Shown here one piece after another: positions 15,596-24,200 of a stretch of DNA of 40,114 nt. The stretch comes from JBBDNV01 sp040877415 (GTDB lineage Bacteria > Planctomycetota > Planctomycetia > Pirellulales > PALSA-1355): positions 1 through 40,114 of the forward strand of contig JBBDNV010000020.1 in assembly GCA_040877415.1 (NCBI GenBank). Direction: 5' to 3'. The notes below the pieces were generated by a model. The model searched no databases. It was not told the DNA's origin and saw nothing but the letters and a program-made list of their open reading frames with translations. Every line of letters begins with the position of its first letter. Position 1 is the stretch's first letter. The position numbers and the translations under genes were made by a program.

Positions 15596-16231
15596 TTAGC
15601 GCACGCGCACCCGGCGGCCTTCGACGGTTACTTTGCCGGTGGCCAACAGTCGCAGCGCTTCAGGATAGGCTTCGCATTCGGCGGCGAAGACGCGGGCGGC
15701 GAGCGACTCGGGGGTGTCGTCGTCCAAGACGGGCACTATCTTTTGCAGGATCACCGGGCCGTGGTCGTACTGGTTGTCGACAAAATGAATCGTGCAGCCG
15801 CTCACCTTCGCGCCGTATTCCAACACGGCCTGGTGCACGCGGCGGCCGAAGAATCCCTTGCCGCAAAAGGCCGGGATCAGCGCCGGATGGATATTGAGCA
15901 CGCGGTTCTCAAAATCGGGTGGAATCGGCACGTAGCTGAGGAATCCGGCCATCACGACGAATTGCGCGCCGGCTTCACGGCAGGCGGCGAAAATCGCTTC
16001 GCTGTAAGCGTCGCTCGTCGGGTGCGATTTCGGGGTGATCACGCGACTGGCGATGCCGGCCGATCTGGCGATCTCCAAGCCCCGCGCTTTCGAATTGCTG
16101 GAGATCACCAGCGCGATCTCAACGTCGAGCCGGCCGGCGGCGATTTTTTCCAGCAGGTTCTTAAGCGTGGTGCCGCCGCTGGAAATCAGGACGACGAGTC
16201 GCAACCGGGTTGGCTCGTTCGACGGGCTCAC
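15596..16231 (-). CDS. purN: Phosphoribosylglycinamide formyltransferase (GART)
   Basis: This 211-aa cytoplasmic enzyme of de novo purine synthesis transfers formyl from 10-formyl-THF to GAR. The phosphate-binding loop is LISSGGTTLKNLL (residues 15-27). The catalytic Asn-His is in NIHPALIPAF, followed by the GKGFFGRRVH loop and the catalytic Asp in YDHGPVIL. It starts with GTG at 16231, which overlaps the ileS stop codon as GTGA, so the two are probably translated in a coupled way. Length is normal. Confidence 0.93.
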   Translation of the reverse strand: MSPSNEPTRLRLVVLISSGGTTLKNLLEKIAAGRLDVEIALVISSNSKARGLEIARSAGIASRVITPKSHPTSDAYSEAIFAACREAGAQFVVMAGFLSYVPIPPDFENRVLNIHPALIPAFCGKGFFGRRVHQAVLEYGAKVSGCTIHFVDNQYDHGPVILQKIVPVLDDDTPESLAARVFAAECEAYPEALRLLATGKVTVEGRRVRVR

Positions 16232-19200
16232 GCCGACACCACTTGCACGTAGAGTTTGGCGAGCGGGCCGCCGAGCTTGACTTCCACCGGCTCGACGCCC
16301 GCAAGCGGTTCAAAATCGACCCGCACCGCCAGGGTTTCGCCTTGAATGTACTCTAAATATCGATCGGCGGCGCCGCTCAATGCCTCGTCGTCGGTTTCCA
16401 AGCCGACGGCAATTCGATCGGTGTACTGGCAACCGATCTCCTTGCGTTGATTCTGAATCGCGTGCACCAGCTCGCGGGCCAATCCTTCAGCCACGAGCGC
16501 TTCGTCCAGCTCGGTGGCCAACACGACGACGCACGCCGCTCCCTGCGCGGCGGCCCAACCCGGTTTGGCCTGCAAGCGAATCTGCAAATCCTGGGCATCG
16601 AGCGTTACCGAGCCGCCGGGTAAGTCGAGCGTCACCGAGCGCTCCGTTTCCATTCGCGCAAGCAGCGCGGCGGCATCGGCCTCCGCCAGTGCTTTGCGCA
16701 ACTCGGGCAGTTGCTTTCCCAGCCGCGGGCCCAAGCGCTTCAAGTCGGGCAGCAAGGTATAGGAAATGTACCGCTCGGCCTGCCCGGTGAATTCCACCTG
16801 CTTGACGTTCAATTCTTCGGCCACCAGCGCCGAGTGATCCTCGAGCCACGGCTGATGCGTCCGGTCGGCCAGGATCACCTCGACCTTGGCCAGCGGCTGT
16901 CGCACCTTGAGCTTCGCCGCCATCCGGGCCGCCCGGCCGAGCGAAACGATCTCGCGGGCCAGGTTCATCCGCGCGGACAAGTTTTGATCGATTGCCGTTT
17001 CGTCGGACTCGGGAAAATCGCAGAGGTGGACGCTCTCTTTCGCGCCCGACCCGCAGCCGGCCACGGCCAGGTTCCGCCACAGCGCTTCGGCCAGGTAGGG
17101 CACGAACGGGGCGACCATCCTGGCGGTGGTCAACAGGCATTCGAAAAGCGTCCAATACGCGTCCAGCTTATCGGGCGCGGCCTTGTCTTCGCTCCAGAAC
17201 CGATCGCGGCTGCGGCGCACGTACCAGTTCGACAGCGCGTCGACAAACGCCGTGATCTGCCCACAGGCGGCGAAATTGTCGTATGCGTCCATGTGCTCGA
17301 TCACGGCGCGTACGGTCCGGTGCAATTCGCTGGCGATCCAGCGGTCGAGCTCCGCGCGGTCCGCCGGCGGCCGGTACGTATTGGCGGCCGCGAGCTCGGC
17401 GGAGATCAACTGATCGACTTTGCCCTCAAGCGCCGTGCCCGGGTCGAATCCGTCGATGTTGGCATAGATCACGAAGAAGCTATAAACGTTCCACAGCCGC
17501 AGCAGGAACTCGGGGATGCTGTCCTTGATCGCCTGCTCGTTGTAGCGGATCGAGGTCCACGGCGGCTGGTTGGCAAAGAAATACCAGCGCAGCGCGTCGG
17601 CGCCGTAACGGTCAAAAATCTCGTCCGGCTCGCGGTAGTTCCGCTTGCTCTTGGACATTTTTTGGCCGTCTTCGCCGAGCATCAGTCCCAGCACGATGCA
17701 ATTGCGGAACGGATGCGGCCACTTTTTCGTCGGGCGGTCGGGATCATTCGAGTCTTCGTCGCCGAACAGCAGTGTGCTGATAGCCAATTGGCTGTAGAAC
17801 CAGCCGCGGGTCTGGTCGAGCGCTTCGCTGATGAAATCGGCGGGAAACTGCTCGGCGAACTTTTCGCGCCCCGCGTGCGGATAGCCCCATTGGGCGAACG
17901 GCATCGCGCCGGAGTCGAACCAGCCGTCGATCACTTCGCTCACGCGGCGCATCGTGCCGGCCGGATCGAAGGGCGAGCGGTACGTGATCGCGTCGATATA
18001 CGGCTTGTGCACCTTCAGATGTTCGCTGAGCTTGGGATTGGCCGCCTTGGCCTTTTCCCAGACTTCGGTGCCCTCGACGCCCGGCCTGGCCAACAATTCG
18101 GCGTAGCCGGCGATCGCTTCGGCCCGGCCGGTTTTGTCGCAAACCCAAATCGGCAGCGGCGTGCCCCAATAGCGTTCGCGCGAGAGGGCCCAATCGACGT
18201 TGGTCTCCAGAAAATTGCCGAAGCGTCCTGCCTTGATGTGTTCCGGCAGCCAGTTGATTCGCTCGTTATTGGCCAGCATCCGGTCTTTGAATTGCGCGGT
18301 GCGGATGAACCAGCTTTGCCGCGGGTACTGGATGAGCGGATCCTCTTCGGCCCGCCAGCAAAACGGATACTCATGCCGGTATTGCTCCTGGTGGAACAAC
18401 AGCCCGCGGCGGCGCAGCTCGCGGGCGAGATCTTTGTCGGCGTCCTTGACCCAGCGACCCTCGTAGTCGGGGGCTTCGGCCGTGAATTTGCCGTCGGGCG
18501 CGACGGAGCAAATCAGCTCGGGTCCTTCGCCTTCGACGAATCTCGCTTGCTCCTCCTCGAGCACGTCGTAGTCGACTTCGCCGAAAGCGGGGGCCTGGTG
18601 CACCACTCCGGTGCCGCTGTCGATCGTGACGAACTTTGCCGGCACGATGCGCCAGGCGACGTGCTGTTTGCCGCCGGCGCGCAGCGTGCCGGTCGTTTCG
18701 CCCAGCGATTTGTAGTAATAGTCAAACGGCGGCCGGTAGCGGCGGCCTACGAGTTTTGCTCCCGCCAGCGTCTTGACGACTTTCAATTCCTGTTTCGCCT
18801 TTTCGCCGACTTCCTCGACCAGCGCCCGGGCCATGATCAGCTTTCGCCCCTCGGCTTCCTCCACGACCGCATATTCCAGCTCCGGATGCACGGCGGCGAA
18901 TTGATTGGAGGGCAGCGTCCAGGGCGTGGTGGTCCACACCAAGAGCGACGTATCGGGCTCGTCCACGAGCCCACAGCGCACGTACACGCTCGGGTCGGCC
19001 ACTTCGCGATAGCCCTGGCCGACTTCGCCGGAGCTGAGCGCCGTTCCCCCCTGGGCCCACCACCAAACGATCTTGTAGCTCTGGTACAAGAGCCCGCGAT
19101 CGAACAGGCTTTTGAGTGCCCACCACACGCTTTCGACGTAACTCTGGTGGTAGGTCACGTAGGCATCGTTCAAGTCGATCCAAAAGCCGATCCGCTCGGT

Positions 19201-19602
19201 CATGCGTTCCCACTCGCGGGTGTAGCGGAACACGCTTTCGACGCATCTGTGGATGAACGGCTCGACGCCGTAGCGTTCGATCTCTTCCTTCGAGTGGATG
19301 CCCAGCTCCTTGGAGACCTCGACTTCGACCGGCAACCCGTGCGTATCCCAACCGGCCTTGCGCTGGCACAGGTAGCCCCGCATCGTGCGATAGCGGGGAA
19401 AGAGATCCTTGATGGCGCGCGTCAGGCAGTGGCCCGGATGGGGCAAGCCGTTGGCGGTCGGCGGACCTTCGTAGAAGACGAACCGCGGCGCCCCCGCGCG
19501 CGCGGCCAACGACTTCTCGTAAATCTTCCGGCTTTTCCAGAACCGGCCGATTTCGCTTTCCAATTCGGGAAAGCGGACCGAGCCTTCTACGGGATCAAAC
19601 AT
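16228..19602 (-). CDS. ileS: Isoleucyl-tRNA synthetase
   Basis: This 1124-aa class I synthetase charges tRNA-Ile. The ATP-binding HIGH motif is HPGH (residues 55-58 in GLPHPGHCLTRAIKDLFPRY). The editing (CP1) domain contains TTPWTLPSNQFAAVHPEL, and the KMSKS loop is at 648-652. The size and the GLPHPGH form fit the large eukaryote-like IleS type rather than the 940-residue E. coli type. That type is often less sensitive to mupirocin (family knowledge, not tested). The frame is open far upstream to 20487, but conserved sequence starts at MFDPVEGSVRFPELE, so 19602 is chosen. It overlaps purN by 4 nt and is divergent from the ThrE-like gene. Confidence 0.95.
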   Translation of the reverse strand: MFDPVEGSVRFPELESEIGRFWKSRKIYEKSLAARAGAPRFVFYEGPPTANGLPHPGHCLTRAIKDLFPRYRTMRGYLCQRKAGWDTHGLPVEVEVSKELGIHSKEEIERYGVEPFIHRCVESVFRYTREWERMTERIGFWIDLNDAYVTYHQSYVESVWWALKSLFDRGLLYQSYKIVWWWAQGGTALSSGEVGQGYREVADPSVYVRCGLVDEPDTSLLVWTTTPWTLPSNQFAAVHPELEYAVVEEAEGRKLIMARALVEEVGEKAKQELKVVKTLAGAKLVGRRYRPPFDYYYKSLGETTGTLRAGGKQHVAWRIVPAKFVTIDSGTGVVHQAPAFGEVDYDVLEEEQARFVEGEGPELICSVAPDGKFTAEAPDYEGRWVKDADKDLARELRRRGLLFHQEQYRHEYPFCWRAEEDPLIQYPRQSWFIRTAQFKDRMLANNERINWLPEHIKAGRFGNFLETNVDWALSRERYWGTPLPIWVCDKTGRAEAIAGYAELLARPGVEGTEVWEKAKAANPKLSEHLKVHKPYIDAITYRSPFDPAGTMRRVSEVIDGWFDSGAMPFAQWGYPHAGREKFAEQFPADFISEALDQTRGWFYSQLAISTLLFGDEDSNDPDRPTKKWPHPFRNCIVLGLMLGEDGQKMSKSKRNYREPDEIFDRYGADALRWYFFANQPPWTSIRYNEQAIKDSIPEFLLRLWNVYSFFVIYANIDGFDPGTALEGKVDQLISAELAAANTYRPPADRAELDRWIASELHRTVRAVIEHMDAYDNFAACGQITAFVDALSNWYVRRSRDRFWSEDKAAPDKLDAYWTLFECLLTTARMVAPFVPYLAEALWRNLAVAGCGSGAKESVHLCDFPESDETAIDQNLSARMNLAREIVSLGRAARMAAKLKVRQPLAKVEVILADRTHQPWLEDHSALVAEELNVKQVEFTGQAERYISYTLLPDLKRLGPRLGKQLPELRKALAEADAAALLARMETERSVTLDLPGGSVTLDAQDLQIRLQAKPGWAAAQGAACVVVLATELDEALVAEGLARELVHAIQNQRKEIGCQYTDRIAVGLETDDEALSGAADRYLEYIQGETLAVRVDFEPLAGVEPVEVKLGGPLAKLYVQVVSA

Positions 19603-19617
19603 CGTTCCGACGGAAAC

Positions 19618-19669
19618 CAGGTGGGACGCGTAAACGGGGAGTCCAATGAAAAGACAAGTAGACCACCTG
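19618..19669. promoter_or_regulatory. Inverted repeat in the ileS / ThrE-like divergent region
   Basis: CAGGTGG (19618-19624) and CCACCTG (19663-19669) are reverse complements 38 bp apart, between the divergent ileS and transporter genes. A leader hairpin or operator is possible; no T-box or other known riboswitch is recognisable. Confidence 0.2.
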
Positions 19670-19779
19670 AGACGTTTGATTTCAATCGCAGCCTGGCTGA
19701 TGGCGGCGATTCTCGGCTCGACAGTTTTTCTTCCGGGGGATACCTTGAATCCGCCGCTGGCTCTCAGGGAAAAGATGGC

Positions 19780-21063
19780 ATGTCGAAAGCGACCGGCGAA
19801 CGAGATCGGGATTCGCACGAGGACTCGCAGGAGGCCGAGTTTCGCTCGCACGTGGAGCTGCTGGCGGCGTTGGCCAAGGCCTTGCACTCCTCCGGCGTGC
19901 CGGCCCATCGGCTGGAGACAACGCTCGAGCAAACGGCCGCCCGGCTGGGCACGCCCGTGCACGTGTTCTCGTTGCCCACCGGCATCATGCTGTCGGTGGG
20001 CGAGGAAACGTCTCCGGTCACGATGCTGCTTAGGATCGAGCCGGCCGGAGTGCACCTGGAACGGCTGGCCCGCTTGACGGTCATTGCCCGCGGCATCGCC
20101 CGGGGCACGCTCGAAGCGCCAGAAGCGAAGCGGCGCATCGATTTCGTGATGCGAGCCGCGTCGCGGTGGGGCTGGCCGTCGACGATTCTGTCGTACGTTC
20201 TGAGCGCCGGAGCTTTTGCCGTCTTCTTTGGCGGGGCCACCGCGGAGATCGCCACGGCCGTGCTTATCGGGCTGGCGGTGGGCGTGATCGCGGTGGCGAT
20301 CGAGCACGTGCGTTCCTCGACGCGCGTGTTTGAGCTGGCATCGGCGGCTGCCGCCTCCGCGATTGCCAACGCGGCCTACGCCTTCAGCGACAACTTCGTG
20401 GAATGGATTCCCCTGGCCGCGGGTTTGATCATCTTGCTGCCGGGCCTGTCGCTCGTGGACGCCGTTGACGAGCTTGCTCACGGACATTCAAGCTCGGGGG
20501 CCGCCCGGCTGGCCGGCGTGGTGGTCGTGCTATTGGCCATGGCTTTTGGCGCCGTGATCGGCGTCACGCTGATCGTGCCGACGGTCAATCAGCCCGTCGA
20601 GACGGTGCAGGCCAGCGTGCCCGCCTGGTGGGTCGTGCCGGCGCTCGTGGCCGTGGCCTTCGGTTCGATGATCCGCTTTCGCGCGCGGTTGAGAGACTTT
20701 TGGGTGGCGCTTGCCGGATCGGTAGTGGCGCTAGCCGGCGCGCGGCTGGGAGCCAAAGAGCTGGGGCTCTTGGCCGGACCGTTTCTCGCGGCGTTTCTAC
20801 TGGGGGTGTCGGCCAACGTATTTGCCAACTCCTTCCGCCAACCGGCGCAATTGATGACCGTGCCCGGTCTGGCGCTGTTGGTGCCCGGCTCGTTCGGCGT
20901 GCGGAGCCTGTCGGCACTGCTGACCGAAAACACGGCGGTGGGAGTCGACACGGCGTTTCACATGTTCTTGGCCGCGATGGCGCTGGTGAGCGGGTTGTTA
21001 ATCAGCAATTCCTTCTTTCGCGAGCATGCCCACGTCTATTCGCCTTCCGCGGAGGCAACTTGA
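19780..21063 (+). CDS. ThrE / YjjP-YjjB family threonine/serine exporter-like membrane protein
   Basis: This 427-aa inner-membrane protein combines the YjjP part (DUF1212, about residues 20-265) and the YjjB part (about 280-420), as in Corynebacterium ThrE. The N-terminal cytoplasmic domain contains HSSGVPAHRLETTLEQTA and the family hallmark FSLPTGIMLSVG. About ten hydrophobic segments follow, including LPGLSLVDAVDELAHGH after a membrane segment and a late VPGLALLVPGSFGVRSL, both typical of the family. The start at 19780 has AGGGA 9 nt upstream; the very long open frame before it is antisense to ileS. It probably exports threonine, serine or similar small molecules. It stands alone on the plus strand. 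Confidence 0.88.
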   Translation: MSKATGERDRDSHEDSQEAEFRSHVELLAALAKALHSSGVPAHRLETTLEQTAARLGTPVHVFSLPTGIMLSVGEETSPVTMLLRIEPAGVHLERLARLTVIARGIARGTLEAPEAKRRIDFVMRAASRWGWPSTILSYVLSAGAFAVFFGGATAEIATAVLIGLAVGVIAVAIEHVRSSTRVFELASAAAASAIANAAYAFSDNFVEWIPLAAGLIILLPGLSLVDAVDELAHGHSSSGAARLAGVVVVLLAMAFGAVIGVTLIVPTVNQPVETVQASVPAWWVVPALVAVAFGSMIRFRARLRDFWVALAGSVVALAGARLGAKELGLLAGPFLAAFLLGVSANVFANSFRQPAQLMTVPGLALLVPGSFGVRSLSALLTENTAVGVDTAFHMFLAAMALVSGLLISNSFFREHAHVYSPSAEAT

Positions 21064-21155
21064 CGCACGGCCGGCGCGGCGGCGGCTTGAAAGCTCGCTG
21101 GCGTTCGTTCAAAATGAAAGAGCCTGCCGCTCTGCGCCGCTAGGACTCCCAAAAC

Positions 21156-21197
21156 CCCGACCCCCAGGCGCAGCGAAGTCGGGCCGTGCGGCACGGC
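21156..21197. other. Two small hairpins upstream of the fusion-protein gene
   Basis: CCCGAC (21156-21161) pairs with GTCGGG (21178-21183), and GCCGTG (21183-21188) pairs with CACGGC (21192-21197). They lie between the transporter stop and the next gene and could be a terminator without a T-tract or part of a dispersed repeat. Confidence 0.25.
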
Positions 21198-21247
21198 ATG
21201 CCCCCCGACCCTCCCGATTGGTCTGATTCGCTCCACAAGGAGACCTC

Positions 21248-24200
21248 ATGGCGGCACATCGCTTTCTTGTTTCCTTCGTGGTGGCCGTGCTTCTCCTCGG
21301 ACGCTTTGGCAGTTCGATCCTGGTGGCCGCCGAGCCGCCGCTTTTGGAGCTGAAACCATCGGACAAGATCGCCGTCATCGGCAGCACGCTGGCCGATCGG
21401 ATGCAGCATTTCGGCTATTTCGAGGCGCACTTGCACAGCCGCTTTCCGAAGCACGAGCTGGTCGTCCGCAATCTCGGTTTTTCGGGCGACGAGCTGACGA
21501 TGCGGCTGCGCTCGGCCGGATTCGGCAGCCCCGACGATCATCTCAGTTTCACCAAGGCCGACGTGGTCCTGGCGTTCTTCGGTTACAACGAATCGTTCGC
21601 CGACCGGGAGGGATTGCCGAAATTCAAACAGGATCTCGACGCCTTCATCCAACATACGCTCGGCGAAAAATACAACGGCGCCTCGCCGCCGCGGCTGGTC
21701 CTTTTTTCGCCCCTCGCGCACGAGGATCTCGACGACCCCAATCTGCCCGACGGGAACGAGAACAACGAGCGGCTGGCGCTGTATACGGCGGCGATGGCCG
21801 AAGTCGCGGGCGCGCGGGGCGTGCCGTTTGTCGATTTGTTCCACCCGACTCGCCAGCTCTACGGCGCGAGCGACCAGCCGCTTACATTCAACGGCATCCA
21901 TCTGGGCCAGCGCGGCTACCGGCAACTGGCCGCGGTCATTGACCGATCGCTGTTCGGCAGGAATGCGAAGTCGCCCGATCCGGCCGCGCTCGAAAAACTT
22001 CGCCAGGCCGTGCTGGACAAGAACTACCACTGGTTTTCCCGCTATCGCACGACCGACGGTTATTCGATCTTCGGCGGCCGGGCCGATCTCAAATTCGTCA
22101 ACGATCAAACGAATCGCGAAGTGATGCAGCGCGAGCTGGAAATCCTGAATGTGATGACCGGCAACCGCGACCGGCGCATCTGGGCCGCGGCACAGGGCCG
22201 CGACTTGAAGGTCGACGACGCCAACACGCCGCCCTATATCGAAGTGATTACCAACAAGCCCGGCCCGCTCCCCGGCGGAAAGCACGTCTTTCTCGGCGGC
22301 GAAGAGGCGATCGGCAAAATGACGGTGGCCAAGGGCATGAAAGTAAATCTCGTCGCTTCGGAGGAAATGTTCCCCGAGCTGGTCAACCCCGTGCAAATGG
22401 CCTTCGACACCAAGGGACGATTGTGGGTCGCGGCCTGGGACAGCTATCCGCATTGGAAGCCCAAGGACGAGTTGAACGACAAGCTACTGATCCTGGAAGA
22501 CGCCGATGGCGACGGCCGGGCCGAGCGGTGCATCACGTTTGCCGACCACCTGACGAATCCGACCGGCTTTGAATTCTGGGGGGGCGGCGTGTTCGTGGCC
22601 CAGGCCCCGGATTTGATGTTCCTGCGGGACACCGACGGCGACGACCGGGCCGACGTCCGTCAACGAGTCATCAGTGGACTCGACTCGGCCGACACGCACC
22701 ACACGGCCAACAGCTTTGCGCTCGATCCCGGCGGGGCCCTTTATTTCCAGGAAGGCACCTTCCACCACTCGCAGGTCGAAACGCCGTATGGTCCGCCCGT
22801 GCGCTTGGCCAACGCTGGCGTCTTTCGCTACGAGCCGCGCACCGAAAAGTTCGAGGTCTACGTCTCCTACGGCTTTGCCAATCCGCACGGACACGCATTC
22901 GACGACTGGGGGCAGGACATCGTGGTCGACGGCACCGGCGCGGTGCCGTACCACGCGGCCCTCTTTTCCGGACACGTCGATTTTCCCAACAAGCACGCGA
23001 CGCCGCCGACGGTTTACCAGCCGCGAACGCGACCTTGCGGGGGCATCGAGTTTCTCTCCAGCCGCCACTTTCCCGACGAGGTGCAGGGCAACTTGCTGGT
23101 GGGCAACGTGATCGGCTTCCAGGGCATCCTGCAATACAAACTTTTTGACAAGGGAGCCAGCTTCGGCGCGACCGAAATGGAGCCGATCGTCTCGTCGAGC
23201 GATCCCAGTTTTCGACCGGCCGATTTCGAGATCGGAGCCGACGGGGCGCTTTATTTCACCGATTGGCACAACCCGATCATCGGCCACATGCAACACAATC
23301 TTCGCGACCCCAGCCGCGATCGAACGCACGGCCGCGTGTATCGGGTGACGTACGAAGGCCGTCCGCTTTCGCGGTCGCCCAAAATCGCCGGAGAGCCGAT
23401 CGCCAACCTGCTCGACGTGCTGAAAGAGCCCGAGCTGCGCGTGCGTCATCGGGCCCGCATCGAGCTGAGCGGCCGCGCGAGCGACGAAGTGCTGGCCGCC
23501 GTCGATCGCTGGGTGGCGGCTCTCGATCCCGACGATCCCCAATACGAGCACAATCTGCTGGAAGCCTTGTGGCTCAACCAGCAGCACAATCGCGTGAAGG
23601 GGCCGCTCTTGGAGCGGGTGCTCAAGTCGCCCGACTTTCGGGCCCGCGCGGCTGCCACGCGCGTGCTTTGCTACCAGCGCGACGGCGTCACCAGTGCGCT
23701 TGAGCTGCTAAGGCGGATGGCGGCCGACGAGCATCCCCGCGTGCGGCTCGAAGCGGTGCGGGCCGCCAGCTTTTTCCGCGTGCCCGAGGCCGTGGAAATC
23801 CCGCTGGTCGCCGCCGAGCTACCCGACGACGAGTACCTGAAATTCGTCCGCACCGAAACGCTCAAGACGCTCGACCCCTTCTGGAAGAAAGCCCTGGACG
23901 AGGGCATGGCGATTGCCTTCACGACCGACGCGGGCAGGCGATACTTGCTCGAAAACATTTCCAGCGAGCGGCTGCTGAAAATGGAGCGCAGCCGCGCCGT
24001 CTGCCGCGAAATCCTCAATCGGCCCGGATTGCTCGACGACGAGCGGCGCGAGGCGATCCGCATTTTGGCCCGGCTTGACGGCAAGTCCGAGCTGGGCGTG
24101 ATCATCGACGTCCTCGAATCGCTCGACGCCGCCGCGAGCCGGCCCGACCAGAGCCTGGTCTTCGACCTCGTGCGCCAGCTCACCGGCCGCGGCGCCCACG

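Noticed and set aside
19646..20077. A 143-codon frame beginning MKRQVDHLRRLIS with a hydrophobic N-terminus
   Set aside because: After a signal-like stretch it becomes an Arg-rich shadow of the ThrE-like gene in another frame; no domain is seen.
16228..20487. Extended 1419-codon reading of ileS
   Set aside because: The first 295 codons are antisense to the ThrE-like gene and have no IleS similarity; the conserved N-terminus starts at 19602.
16711..21063. A 1450-codon open plus-strand frame running through ileS
   Set aside because: Only the last 427 codons encode a recognisable protein (ThrE-like). The rest is antisense to ileS and is open because of high GC codon bias.
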